A stretch of 32,808 nucleotides of DNA from Halobacteriales archaeon QH_2_65_14. GTDB taxonomy: Archaea; Halobacteriota; Halobacteria; Halobacteriales; Haloarculaceae. The notes under the pieces are model-generated. The model was not told where the DNA came from. It saw only the letters and a list, made by a program, of their open reading frames with translations, and searched no databases. A program made the position numbers and the translations under genes. How positions within the stretch are numbered: the first letter of the stretch is position 1; each line of letters opens with the position of its first letter. Below are positions 1 through 7,949 of this stretch, piece by piece. The stretch spans positions 1-32,808 of the forward strand of contig PXQO01000083.1 of the NCBI GenBank assembly GCA_003021285.1. The letters run 5' to 3'.

Positions 1-35
1 CTGCTTCACGCACTGGCGTCCCGGGTGAACAAACC

Positions 36-1034
36 ATGTACCTCGGAATTGATGTCCACAAACGGTACGCACAGGTGGCAGTAATGGATGAGGCTGGAGC
101 GATCGTCGAAGAGGTTCGCGTCGAGAACGCGAACCTCGACGACCTCGCCCAGCGGTACGCTGGTGCGCAAGCCGCGATTGAAGCGACCAGCAATTACTAC
201 CACATCCACGATACGCTGTCCGAGCATTTGGATGTAACTGTTGCTCACCCGAAGAAACTGGGTCAGATCGCTGACACCGACAAGAAGACTGATCGCGTTG
301 ACGCAAAAGAACTCGCGCGGATGGTGCGGCTAAACTCAGTACCCGAGAGTTACGTTCCGACCGACGAGATCAGAAAAGCCCGCGCACTCGTGCGCGGGCG
401 ACAGACGTTGGTCGAAAACCGCACCAAGTACGCCAATAAGATCCACAGCCTCCTCTCCGATCACGGTGTCACGGAAGATCTGAAGCCGTTGACCGTGGAA
501 GGACGAGAGTTCCTCCGGGAACTCTCGCTCTCGACGCCGTGGGACTCACTACTTGAGTCGTATCTGGAGATGGTTGAGACGCTCACTGAAGAGATTCAAA
601 CCCTCGAAGAGACAATCGAAGAGCGCGCTGGGTCTCTGAACGAGACCCAGCTGCTGATGACGATTCCTGGCGTGAGCTACTACACGGCGTTGACGATCTA
701 CGCTGAGTTGGGCGAAATCGAGCGGTTCGACGGTGACAAAGAGGTCGTCAGCTACGTTGGATTAAATCCGGTGATCCGCGAGTCCGGCGACTCGCGGATC
801 GAGGGGAGTATCTCGAAACGTGGATCAGGACGCGTCCGGTGGCTGCTCGTTCAAGCTGCACACACCGCTGTTCACACCTGTAACGACGAGTATCTAAGTC
901 GGTTCTACGAGCGGCTAGCAAATCGAAAGAACTCACAGAAAGCGATAGTAGCGACAGCTCGGAAGATGCTAGTCTCGATCTATCATATGCTTGATCGAGG
1001 CGAAGTATACGATCCGCCAGGTGTGAGTGCGTAG
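36..1034 (+). CDS. IS110-family transposase (DEDD/Ser recombinase)
   Basis: This 332-aa protein is a complete IS110-type recombinase, which moves its element by an RNA-guided (bridge RNA) reaction in the characterised family members. The N-terminal RuvC-like DEDD domain is visible: D6 in the opening GIDVHK motif, E49 in AAIEATS, and D86/D89 in KTDRVDA. A coiled middle section follows (about 170-200). The C-terminal Tnp_20 domain begins near IPGVSYYTA (210) and contains ISKRGSGRVRW (259-269), which carries the conserved serine. Length is normal and there is no frameshift, so it may be active. Only 35 bp precede it in the window, so the left end and any upstream bridge-RNA region cannot be seen. 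It converges on sdhA, with a palindromic element in between. Confidence 0.93.
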   Translation: MYLGIDVHKRYAQVAVMDEAGAIVEEVRVENANLDDLAQRYAGAQAAIEATSNYYHIHDTLSEHLDVTVAHPKKLGQIADTDKKTDRVDAKELARMVRLNSVPESYVPTDEIRKARALVRGRQTLVENRTKYANKIHSLLSDHGVTEDLKPLTVEGREFLRELSLSTPWDSLLESYLEMVETLTEEIQTLEETIEERAGSLNETQLLMTIPGVSYYTALTIYAELGEIERFDGDKEVVSYVGLNPVIRESGDSRIEGSISKRGSGRVRWLLVQAAHTAVHTCNDEYLSRFYERLANRKNSQKAIVATARKMLVSIYHMLDRGEVYDPPGVSA

Positions 1035-1043
1035 ACGAAGGAA

Positions 1044-1072
1044 CTGAGGGCCGCCGAGCGGGCGGCCCTCAG
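1044..1072 (+). terminator. GC-rich hairpin just after the transposase
   Basis: A perfect 12-bp stem (CTGAGGGCCGCC paired with GGCGGCCCTCAG) with a 5-nt loop begins 10 nt after the transposase stop. There is no T-run. It could be a terminator, or part of the structured right end of the IS110 element, where IS1111-like members encode guide RNA. Confidence 0.5.
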
Positions 1073-1228
1073 TGGCTGGCCGGGGCTCTCCAGGAGCAAC
1101 AGCTATCGCCAGACAGCGACCACACCGCCTGAAGATATCGGCCGCCTCCAGATTGGGTGAGCAGTAGACTACAAGACGGCACAACTATTTTATCGAAACA
1201 GGTGGTTTGTGTAGGTAGCAGTGTTTCC

Positions 1229-1339
1229 ATAGGTGGTTGTTGTGACTCTTTTGGGCCCTGCCCGGAATTATCCCTGTTTCGGCGGCTGAAACGGGAGAAG
1301 AGTGACTCCACGGCGGTACATAATCACAACAACCACTAT
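1229..1339 (+). repeat. Palindromic intergenic element A (about 111 bp)
   Basis: The left end ATAGGTGGTTGTTGTGA (1229-1245) and the right end TCACAACAACCACTAT (1324-1339) are inverted copies of each other with one bulged G. Inside is a second hairpin, GTTTC-GGCGGCT-GAAAC (about 1276-1292), and the core CGGCGGTAC shared, as its complement TACCGCCG, with copies C and D. It lies in the convergent gap between the transposase and sdhA. I see no obvious target-site duplication. Read from the right end, it aligns with element B over about 65 nt. It could be a non-autonomous transposon (MITE) or a bidirectional terminator-like structure. Confidence 0.8.
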
Positions 1340-1349
1340 GAGGCGGGCG

Positions 1350-1399
1350 GGTCATTAGCCTAGCTGGAGACAGATTGCTGGTCACTAGCCCATCCGGAG
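1350..1399. repeat. Imperfect 30-bp-period tandem repeat downstream of sdhA
   Basis: GGTCATTAGCCTAGCTGGAG (1350-1369) recurs 30 bp later as GGTCACTAGCCCATCCGGAG (1380-1399), with 16 of 20 positions identical. It lies between element A and the sdhA stop. Apart from this repeat, the hairpin at 1044 and element A, I see no gene in 1035-1464. Confidence 0.4.
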
Positions 1400-1464
1400 C
1401 GGACGAGCGAATCGACAGCCCACCCGGGGGCGAGTGAGAAAGCCGATGGCACTCCGAAAACCGG

Positions 1465-3294
1465 TCAGTACGACCGCTCTTTCGGTTCGTAGGTCTCCTC
1501 GTGGCCTTCGAGAATGACGGGCTTGTAGTACAGTTCGGGCGACCCGCCGTTCCAGGCATAGAGGGTGTGTTTCAGCCAGTTCTCGTCGTCGCGTTCCTGG
1601 TACTGTTTGCGCCAGTGTGCGCCGCGGAACTCCTCGCGTGCGAGCGCGCCGACCGTAATCGCCTCCGCACAGTCGATGATGTTCCCGGTTTCGATGGTGT
1701 GAACGAGGTCAGTGTTGTAGGTCCGGGACGGGTCCCTGACGGCGACGTCCTGATAGAGCTTCCGGGCTTTGCGGATGTCCCTGAGAGCCTGCTTCAGTTT
1801 GCCCTCCTCGCGGAACACGTTCACGTTGTCCGTCATCGTTTCCTGGACCAGCGCCCGAACGTCGGCGTGGTTGATGCCGTCACGGTCGATAAGCGTCTCG
1901 ATGCGCTCGCGCTCGGCCTCGGCGGCGCGTTCGAGCACGTCCTGGGGCGTCGCGAGTGCACCGCCGTCGGTCGCGACGACGCCGGAGTCGTCTCCGACCT
2001 GCCCGAGGCCGACCGGCGAGTCGACGCCTCCCTCCTCGGACTTTGCCGACGGACCGGTCGGGACCTTCGCCTCCTCGTCGACAGCGCCCGCAGCGTGGCG
2101 GCCGGCCCGCGCCCCGAACACCATGAGTTCCGGCAGGGCGTTCCCCCCGAGGCGGTTCGCGCCGTGGAGGCTGTAACAGGCACACTCGCCGACGGCGTAC
2201 AGCCCGTCGATACAGCTCTCGCCGTGCTCGTCGACCTCGATGCCGCCCATCTGGTAGTGCTGGCCCGGCTTGACCGGCATCGGGTCGTCGAGGCCATCGA
2301 CGCCCTCGAAGTCCTCCGCGAGGTGGAGGATGTTCTCCAGCCTGTCGAGGATGCGCTCCTCGCCCAGGTGGCGCATGTCTAGGTGGACGTACTCGTCCTC
2401 GATTCCCCGACCCTCGTTGACCTCCGTCAGTTCGGCACGGGAGACGACGTCGCGCGAGGCGAGTTCGCCCTCGTTGTTCGCGTAGCCGTACTCGAACATG
2501 AACCGCTCCTCCTCGCTGTTGTAGAGGATACCGCCCTCGCCGCGCACGCCCTCGGAGATGAGCACGCCCGTCGAGGGCAGCGTCGTCGGGTGGAACTGGA
2601 CGAACTCCATGTCCTCCATGGGCGCGCCGGCCCGGAAGGCCATCGCCTGCCCGTCGCCGGTACACGAGATGGCGTTGGTCGTGTGGTCGAACACCTCGCC
2701 CAGGCCGCCCGTGGCGAGGATGACGCCCTCCGACGCGTAGAATCCCGAAATTTCGCCGGTCGCGATTTCGTACGCGACGACGCCGTGACACGTTCGCGAG
2801 CCGGGGTCGTCCTCGTCGGTGACAGCCAGCCTGGAGACGTACCACTCGTCGTACACCTCGATGCCGCGCTTGACCACCTGCTCGTACATCGTATGGAGGA
2901 GGTGGTGGCCGGTTTCGGCCCCGGCGTAGGTGGTCCGCGGGTGCGAGAGACCGCCGAAGGGCCGCTGTGAGACGGTGCCGTCTTCCTCGCGGGAGAACGG
3001 CATCCCCCAGTGTTCGAGCTGGATGACCTCCTCGGGGGCGGTCTTGGCGAACGCGTCAATCGCGGGAGCGTCCCCGAGGTAGTCCGACCCCTTCATGGTA
3101 TCGTAGGCGTGCAGGTCCCAGGAGTCCTCGGGGTGGAGCGCGGCGTTGATGCCGCCCTCTGCTGCGCCCGTGTGACTGCGCACGGGGTGGAGTTTCGTGA
3201 CGAGTGCCACGTCGGCACCGTTCTCGTGTGCCGCAATCGCTGCCCGGAGGCCGGCGCCGCCGGCACCGACCACGATGACGTCGTGTTCGTACAT
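1465..3294 (-). CDS. sdhA: Succinate dehydrogenase flavoprotein subunit SdhA
   Basis: SdhA oxidises succinate to fumarate and passes electrons via FAD to the SdhB iron-sulfur clusters, linking the TCA cycle to the respiratory chain at the cytoplasmic membrane face. The 609-aa product has the N-terminal dinucleotide-binding motif GAGGAG (10-15). VRSHTGAAEGG carries His41, the expected covalent FAD attachment site. EFVQFHPTTL and SEGVRGEGG hold the active-site His and Arg, and the family's LHGANRLGGNALPE motif is present. The start MYEHDVIVVGAG matches the usual haloarchaeal N-terminus; a 66-residue upstream extension in the same frame looks like leader. SdhA normally follows sdhB directly (sdhCDBA). 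Here sdhB ends 3 kb upstream, so this copy must use its own promoter in 3295-3630. The gene itself looks intact. Confidence 0.96.
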   Translation of the reverse strand: MYEHDVIVVGAGGAGLRAAIAAHENGADVALVTKLHPVRSHTGAAEGGINAALHPEDSWDLHAYDTMKGSDYLGDAPAIDAFAKTAPEEVIQLEHWGMPFSREEDGTVSQRPFGGLSHPRTTYAGAETGHHLLHTMYEQVVKRGIEVYDEWYVSRLAVTDEDDPGSRTCHGVVAYEIATGEISGFYASEGVILATGGLGEVFDHTTNAISCTGDGQAMAFRAGAPMEDMEFVQFHPTTLPSTGVLISEGVRGEGGILYNSEEERFMFEYGYANNEGELASRDVVSRAELTEVNEGRGIEDEYVHLDMRHLGEERILDRLENILHLAEDFEGVDGLDDPMPVKPGQHYQMGGIEVDEHGESCIDGLYAVGECACYSLHGANRLGGNALPELMVFGARAGRHAAGAVDEEAKVPTGPSAKSEEGGVDSPVGLGQVGDDSGVVATDGGALATPQDVLERAAEAERERIETLIDRDGINHADVRALVQETMTDNVNVFREEGKLKQALRDIRKARKLYQDVAVRDPSRTYNTDLVHTIETGNIIDCAEAITVGALAREEFRGAHWRKQYQERDDENWLKHTLYAWNGGSPELYYKPVILEGHEETYEPKERSY

Positions 3295-3630
3295 GGTTAA
3301 AGCGAGGGCGTCGATTCTCGTCGGGGCCACCCGCGTCACCGACTCCGGGCCACGCGGAAGAACCCGTCCATACCCGGTGTCAGGGAGCCCCGGAGAATAA
3401 ATGATTCGAAGCGCCCAGCCAGCGGTTGCCGTACAAACTACCACAGTATCCCCGCCAGGTGCCACTTCCGTCAGGCGGCCCCGTCCCGCCACTCCCGCCG
3501 GATAACACTGACTTATTCCGACCGGTCCCCGGGCCGTAGCCCGTTCCTACCGGAGCGAATCGAAACCAGCGAGAGAAGATATAACGGCCCTACACGGAAC
3601 CTTGATAATCGTTGATTAGAGTATATCGAG
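3295..3630. promoter_or_regulatory. Divergent intergenic region, sdhA / winged-helix gene
   Basis: This 336-bp gap separates two divergently transcribed genes and holds no credible ORF. For the + gene, AT-rich boxes occur at about 3579-3585 (GATATAA) and 3602-3610 (TTGATAATC); the second is about 25 nt before the start, the leaderless distance. For sdhA a weak ATTTATTC box is seen on the minus strand at about 3395-3402, which would give a leader of roughly 75 nt. Because sdhA is separated from sdhCDB, a promoter for it must lie here or further upstream. Confidence 0.45.
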
Positions 3631-3987
3631 ATGATGTGTGAACTGGACCCGGTATTCACAGCGATGGCGAGCGAACGTCGTCGGACCGCGCTGTACTTCC
3701 TTCAGAAGCACCGCACAGTGTCGCTTCCCGACCTGGCCGAACTCGTCGCCGAACGCGAATACGGCAAGAATGTCTACGAACTCTCGGGCGACCGGGTTAA
3801 ACGCATCTACCTGGCGTTCTATCACGATCACATCCCCGTCCTAGAGAACGCCGACCTCGTCCGGTACGAACAGGAGAGCGACCTCGTGGTCAGAAGTGAG
3901 AATCTGCAGTCGAAAATCGAGAGTGCCCGCGAACAGCTTCAGATGCTCACGCTGCGCGAACCCGACGACAGCGGCTTACCGCACTGA
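3631..3987 (+). CDS. DUF7344-like winged-helix (ArsR-like) protein
   Basis: This 118-aa protein opens with DPVFTAMASERRRTALYFLQKH followed by SLPDLAELVAERE, then a segment ending in FYHDHIPVLENADLVRYEQESDLV. That is the layout of the haloarchaeal winged-helix family labelled DUF7344 (helix, helix-turn-helix, wing), a likely small DNA-binding regulator. The C-terminal SENLQSKIESAREQLQML could form a short coiled coil for dimerisation. Two ATGs in a row (3631 and 3634) make the exact start uncertain by one codon. It is transcribed away from sdhA and lies inside the interrupted sdh operon. No target can be inferred from sequence. Confidence 0.75.
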   Translation: MMCELDPVFTAMASERRRTALYFLQKHRTVSLPDLAELVAEREYGKNVYELSGDRVKRIYLAFYHDHIPVLENADLVRYEQESDLVVRSENLQSKIESAREQLQMLTLREPDDSGLPH

Positions 3988-4048
3988 TCGCCACTGTACG
4001 CGTATTTTCGAATACCGCCGGCAACCGGGCCAGTCCGCGGAATTATCG

Positions 4049-5299
4049 TCAGTTGCGTCGGTCCTCGATTGCGACGCGACACATCCCGCCGAACCAGATG
4101 ACGAGGAGTGTCCCGACCAGGGCACGCGCCCAGCCGAGCGGGTCGTGGGGTCGCAGCCCGACTGGAACTCCCTCGTCGGCGTGGGGATACCGCGGTTGCA
4201 CCGGGGCAACCCCCTGCTGTTCGAGTTGTTGCCCGATCTCGACCGGGAGATACGTCTCGCTGGCATCGAGCGAGAGAAAGCCGTCACAGGCGTGGAAGAC
4301 GCCGTTGCCACAGGCCCGCTGTTCGGGGTCGTCGATGTCCGTCACGAGATTGTGAAGCAGTTCGTGCGCGACAGTGAACGCGCGGGTTTCGTGTGCTGGG
4401 TCCACGACCGCGACCGGGGACGTCGGTGCCGTCGCATGAGCGATGCCTTTCTTCGGGACCTCCATCCGGGTCACGACGACGAGGTGTCGCGTCGGACCCG
4501 AGTGATACCGGTCTCGGAAGAACGCCAGGTCGTGGTCCTCCCCGTCGTAGGCCGGGACGTCGCTCCCGACGCGTTCCTCGATGTGCAGCGTGATGCCCTC
4601 GCTTCCGTCGGGGTTTCCGACGGGCATCTCCGCAAACCACGTTTTCAGTCGTTTCTTCTCCCGCTCGCTCAGTTGCCGGGCGTCGTCGGCGTAGACGACA
4701 TCCAGGTAGATGTCCTTCCGGCCGGGGTCAGCGCCGGGAAGTGGGGTTCCGTCGGCCGTCCTCCCGCGGCGCTCCCAGTAGCTGTAGAGCCCGTCGTTTG
4801 ACCGGTCGTACAGGACGGGGATTTCCAGACGGTCGCGTTCGCCCGCGACGACGAGTTCGACGGTCATCGCCGGTTCGTGGTGGTCCTCGACCGCGAGTTC
4901 GACCCGGGAGCTGACCCCTCTCCCGGTCACGAGCGTCCGTTCGACCACGTCCCCGTCGACCAGGAGCCGGGCCGTTTCGCCGGGCTGGGGACACGTCTCC
5001 GGTTCGATCTCGTACTCGATTGTTACACTCTCGCCCGGGTGTATCCCCGACTTATCGCCGACTGCGAGTTCGACGTCGATGTCCCGTCCATTGCCTGACT
5101 TTCCCGGTGGCGTGTCAGCCGTTCCGGCCGGCGGCTGGTCGGTCAGTTCAGCCGCTCCGCAGTTGGGTGTCGGAGTCGAAAAGGGAGCGGAGATACCGTC
5201 AGCGAGGCCCGCTGGGCCGGCCGGGCCGGGCGGAACAGCGGCGACACCGGCGATGACGACAATTCCGGCCAGAGCGACCAGCGGGGCGAGACGGCGCAT
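4049..5299 (-). CDS. Exported, membrane-anchored HELLH zinc metallopeptidase (putative)
   Basis: I do not recognise a named family. The 416-aa protein starts with a signal-like segment (MRRLAPLVALAGIVVIAGVA), then a Pro/Gly-rich linker. Next is a beta-rich region (about 75-165) with GESVTIEYEIEP resembling an immunoglobulin-like domain. The catalytic-looking half begins near residue 195 (RKDIYLDVVYADD). HELLH at 312-316 matches the HExxH zincin motif; Glu313 would be the catalytic base and His312/His316 zinc ligands. Cysteines at 330 and 338 could form a disulfide. A hydrophobic segment near 390-410 followed by Arg/Asp looks like a C-terminal anchor, which would place the domain outside the cell. 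The gene sits between the separated sdhB and sdhA and looks like an insertion there. Confidence 0.72.
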   Translation of the reverse strand: MRRLAPLVALAGIVVIAGVAAVPPGPAGPAGLADGISAPFSTPTPNCGAAELTDQPPAGTADTPPGKSGNGRDIDVELAVGDKSGIHPGESVTIEYEIEPETCPQPGETARLLVDGDVVERTLVTGRGVSSRVELAVEDHHEPAMTVELVVAGERDRLEIPVLYDRSNDGLYSYWERRGRTADGTPLPGADPGRKDIYLDVVYADDARQLSEREKKRLKTWFAEMPVGNPDGSEGITLHIEERVGSDVPAYDGEDHDLAFFRDRYHSGPTRHLVVVTRMEVPKKGIAHATAPTSPVAVVDPAHETRAFTVAHELLHNLVTDIDDPEQRACGNGVFHACDGFLSLDASETYLPVEIGQQLEQQGVAPVQPRYPHADEGVPVGLRPHDPLGWARALVGTLLVIWFGGMCRVAIEDRRN

Positions 5300-5619
5300 T
5301 CTCTACTCCATATCGAATCACGGTCCGAGGGCGTAACAACAGCTTACTCGCGTCGAAAGCGTCGTACTCCTCCGACTCGTCGAGGTGCTGACAATCTGCG
5401 ACTACCCTGCTCGGGTTCGTCTGCGCCCCGGACCATACCCTGGGTAAGATTGTCGTTAACTTTAGCTGTTATTGCCGAGAATATACGTTTTCATTCAGGT
5501 GGTTACCGGGTACTTACGTACTGTCTATAGATTACTCACGCCACCGATGCCCACGTACTGTCTCCCTGACGCTGGCGGTTCCGATGACTCAGGATTGTCT
5601 TCCCGAAACGGAGGGACTC
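5300..5619. other. Intergenic region, relatively AT-rich, no gene seen
   Basis: No ORF here looks coding. It contains the AT-rich patch at 5450-5535 and an 11-bp direct repeat ACGTACTGTCT (5516-5526 and 5553-5563). The peptidase promoter should lie just upstream of 5299, where CGATATGGAGT on the minus strand is AT-poor and unconvincing. Confidence 0.4.
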
Positions 5620-5688
5620 ATAGTTGTTGTTGTGATTAGTTACTGCCGTGGAGTCACAGATATCCCGTTTCAGGGGCCGAAAAGAGTC
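5620..5688 (+). repeat. Palindromic intergenic element B (truncated copy)
   Basis: ATAGTTGTTGTTGTGATTA, then TACTGCCGTGGAGTCAC, CCCGTTTCAG and CCGAAAAGAGTC follow the reverse complement of element A in order. Relative to A it lacks about 27 nt between CCGAAA and AGAGTC, and it lacks the far inverted end entirely, so it cannot fold into the outer stem. It ends about 24 bp before the stop of the small membrane protein gene. It looks like a decayed copy. Confidence 0.7.
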
Positions 5689-5711
5689 CTATCGGTCCGG
5701 CACCCGTGTCC

Positions 5712-5990
5712 TCATTGCCGGCGGTGCGTCCGGTTCTCGGGACTGTACCGGTGACCGACGAACAGACACGTGGCGTGGCTCGCGAGCAACCCGAAAAACA
5801 CCTGGGTGTGTTCGACGACGAGGCCGCCGTACAGCATGGCGAGGATCGGGAACGGGAGGAGTATCGCGAACCAGAACGCTATCGCGTTGATGCCGGTGAC
5901 GGTCAAGTTTCGACAGGCCGATGCGACTGCCCCGACCTCCGGTGGGGTCTCGGGCGCGATTGCGCGTCCTTCGGCATTCGAGCTCGACAT
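5712..5990 (-). CDS. Small membrane protein, function unknown
   Basis: This 92-aa protein has a short polar N-terminus (MSSSNAEGRAIAPETPPEVG) followed by two hydrophobic segments, roughly residues 35-52 and 60-78, and a basic C-terminus (HRYSPENRTHRRQ), consistent with a two-helix integral membrane protein. No family is recognised. The ATG at 5990 has a good TATA-like box 40-47 nt upstream (6030-6037) and a purine-rich GGTGAGCAAGG just before it. It stands alone between element B and the broken sdhB. Confidence 0.6.
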   Translation of the reverse strand: MSSSNAEGRAIAPETPPEVGAVASACRNLTVTGINAIAFWFAILLPFPILAMLYGGLVVEHTQVFFGLLASHATCLFVGHRYSPENRTHRRQ

Positions 5991-6302
5991 CCTTGCTCAC
6001 CTTACTACCCCCTTGACCCTCCACCCACCTATAAAGGTATGAGCGTTGACGTTAATTCAGGATATTTCGCATCTTTTGGCGTGAATTCACCCTCATAAAC
6101 AGTTTGAACGGCGTGAAAACTGCCGTAGAGGCCGGCTAAAACGGGAATACAGAGACGATCTAATAGCGGTCTCGTGGCTCGTTCCGGTCCTGCCTCGTCG
6201 CGTTGGCTGGTTCAGCGGCTGAAACCGAGATTCTCCCAGTGTGGGGAAATATATCGGAAAGGAATGAAACAACGCGCGGCCGCCCCAGCGGGTTTCGGCA
6301 CT
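5991..6302. other. Intergenic region after sdhB, no gene seen
   Basis: This 312-bp stretch separates the end of sdhB from the small membrane protein gene. It includes the TATA box at 6030 and two small hairpin-like sequences (CAGTTT...AAACTG near 6100-6122). An 11-mer, GCGGCTGAAAC (about 6215), also occurs inside element A, which may mark another eroded element. No coding ORF is supported. Confidence 0.35.
6030..6037 (-). promoter_or_regulatory. TATA-like box for the small membrane protein gene
   Basis: CCTTTATA on the minus strand lies 40-47 nt upstream of the ATG at 5990, which predicts a transcript start near 6008 and a leader of about 18 nt. Confidence 0.5.
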
Positions 6303-7129
6303 TCACCAGAATTTGAGGTTGCTCTTGACGGCTTCGCGTTTGAGTTCCTGGATGTGTTCGGTCAGGGGGATGTCCTTGGGGCAGACCTCCGTACAGGAGA
6401 ACTGCGTCTGACAGCGCCAGACGCCGTGTTCCTGCTCGACAATTCTGAGCCGTTCCTCCTTGCGGTTCTCGCCCTCCCGTTCGTCCATCGCGAACCGGTA
6501 GGCCTTGTTGATGGCCGCGGGGCCGAGGTACTTGTTGTCGCTGGCCGCGATGTTGCACGAGGACATGCACGCGCCACACCAGATACATCGCGTCGAGAGC
6601 TTGATTTTCTCGCGGTTCTCGGGGCGCTGTTTCTGTTCGTCGAGTTCGCCGTCGGGGAGTTCGTCGGGGTCGAAAAACGGCCCGACCGCGTGCATCTGGT
6701 CGTAGAAGTGCTCCATGTCCACGACGAGGTCCTTCACGACGTCTTGCAGGCGAGGCGCTGACTCCCGTTGATGAACAGCGCGTCCGACCCACAGACGGCC
6801 TGCCGACAGGAGTGGCGAAAGGTCAGCGACGAATCGTAGGTATCCCGCGCGTAGATGAGCGCATCGAGGACGGTCATCCCCTCGTGGAACGGGACGGTAA
6901 ACGAGTCGAACCGGGGTTCTTCCTTGTCGGCGACTTCGGGGTCGTACCTGAAGACCTTGAGTTCGACCGTCTCCTCGGCTTCCCCGACCGCTTTTTCGAT
7001 CTCGCGCTGGCGCTGCTCCTGGCGCTGTCGTTTCCGCTCGCGCCGGCGCTCGCCCGGCGAAACCTCCTCTTTCGTTTCCTCTGTCTCTTCCGTTTCCGTC
7101 TCGGCCGTTTCTTCGATCTGTGTGCTCAT
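6303..7129 (-). pseudogene. sdhB: Succinate dehydrogenase iron-sulfur subunit SdhB, frameshifted
   Basis: SdhB carries electrons from SdhA to quinone through three Fe-S clusters. The first frame (7129 down to about 6746) has a charged Glu/Arg-rich N-terminal coil and the [2Fe-2S] motif CRQAVCGSDALFINGSQRLAC, then stops at 6734. The second frame resumes at QDVVKDLVVDMEHFYDQ and runs to 6303 with CIWCGACMSSCNIA and CQTQFSCTEVCP for the other clusters, ending in the family's NLKFW. Family members have roughly 15 residues between ACKT and the VVKDL block that are missing here. The junction lies in CAAGACG (6740-6746 on the minus strand), a likely microhomology deletion. The start is 3 nt after the sdhD stop. 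Either the gene is broken or the sequence has an assembly error. Confidence 0.88.
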
Positions 7130-7132
7130 AGT

Positions 7133-7498
7133 TCAGAACAGTCCACTCATTTCGATTGCGACGTACGTTCCCTGGACGATCAGCAGGATGCCCGAAAGCC
7201 CCAGGACGACTGCGACGATTTTCTTCTGTGTCCCTTCGAGACCCTGGTTGATGAGGGCGTTGTAGACGCCGTTGACGCCGTGGAACGTCGCGGTCACGAG
7301 GAACAGCCACATCAGCGAGAAGTAGCCGATCTCGCCCATCCGGGCCTCCGTGCCGGCGAAGGTAATCTCGGCGGCGTGGTTGACGAAGTGCAACATAACG
7401 AAGTGGAACGCCAGCACGCCGATGAGAAACACCGCAGTGACGCGCTGGAGGACCCACCGCCAGCTCCCGCGCTGGAACGATGAGTAGTGCTCCGCCAT
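7133..7498 (-). CDS. sdhD: Succinate dehydrogenase membrane anchor subunit SdhD
   Basis: This 121-aa membrane protein has three hydrophobic helices (roughly 18-38, 58-78 and 95-118). It begins [23 protein letters not shown], the archaeal SdhD pattern, with HFV and HFVNH histidines early and the conserved FHGVNGVYN motif, the likely heme/quinone-side region. It anchors the SdhAB head to the membrane with SdhC. Its ATG overlaps the sdhC stop by one base (TGATG), and sdhB begins 3 nt after its stop, so the three genes are one transcript. It is intact. Confidence 0.92.
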   Translation of the reverse strand: MAEHYSSFQRGSWRWVLQRVTAVFLIGVLAFHFVMLHFVNHAAEITFAGTEARMGEIGYFSLMWLFLVTATFHGVNGVYNALINQGLEGTQKKIVAVVLGLSGILLIVQGTYVAIEMSGLF

Positions 7499-7890
7499 CA
7501 GAGGACACCCCCGAGGAACGTCGGAATGCTGGCCAGCGCGATCAGCGCCGTCAGCACCAGCGACGCGTAGAAGCTCTTGTCCTGGCTCTCCAGCCCGATG
7601 CCCAGGTCGACCATCAACAGCCTGATCCCGTTCAGGATGTGGAACACGGCGACCGTCAGCAGTCCGATTTCGAGAAAGCGGACGATCAGCAGCGCTTCGA
7701 GCCCCTGCAGGGTGTCAGTGTACATCTCCGGCGACTGGGTTGCGGTACTCAACACGGCGATGTGCGTGAACAGGTAGCCGATGAGTATCCAGCCCGTGAA
7801 CTTGTGGAGTATCCAGGCCCACATGCCGGCGGAAAACTCCTTCCAGCGACCGAAATCCTCCACGACACCCCGGTCGTAGCTCTGACTCAT
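7498..7890 (-). CDS. sdhC: Succinate dehydrogenase cytochrome b-type subunit SdhC
   Basis: This 130-aa protein has three membrane helices (about 28-48, 65-90 and 108-128). The motif [23 protein letters not shown] contains the SdhC signature (HKFTG) and a histidine suited to heme b ligation; [13 protein letters not shown] follows in the second half. With SdhD it forms the quinone-reducing membrane anchor. It is the first gene of the sdhCDB transcript. A TATA-like box lies at 7941-7949, directly against the end of palindromic element C. Confidence 0.93.
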   Translation of the reverse strand: MSQSYDRGVVEDFGRWKEFSAGMWAWILHKFTGWILIGYLFTHIAVLSTATQSPEMYTDTLQGLEALLIVRFLEIGLLTVAVFHILNGIRLLMVDLGIGLESQDKSFYASLVLTALIALASIPTFLGGVL

Positions 7891-7940
7891 ATGTGTGGAG
7901 CGTAGGATTCCCTCCCAATAGAAGTTTCTACACCGGAGCG

Positions 7941-7949
7941 TATATATTA
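7941..7949 (-). promoter_or_regulatory. sdhC TATA box touching element C
   Basis: TAATATATA on the minus strand lies 51-59 nt upstream of the sdhC ATG, predicting a leader of about 27 nt. The next bases upstream, where the TFB recognition element would be, are the terminal CCACTAT of element C, so the element may supply part of the promoter. Confidence 0.6.

Noticed and set aside
1501-2382. Long plus-strand ORFs across sdhA, and similar long antisense ORFs elsewhere
   Set aside because: GC-rich haloarchaeal DNA keeps long open antisense frames. These have Arg/Ser- or Val/Asp-rich composition without domains and lie opposite clear genes.
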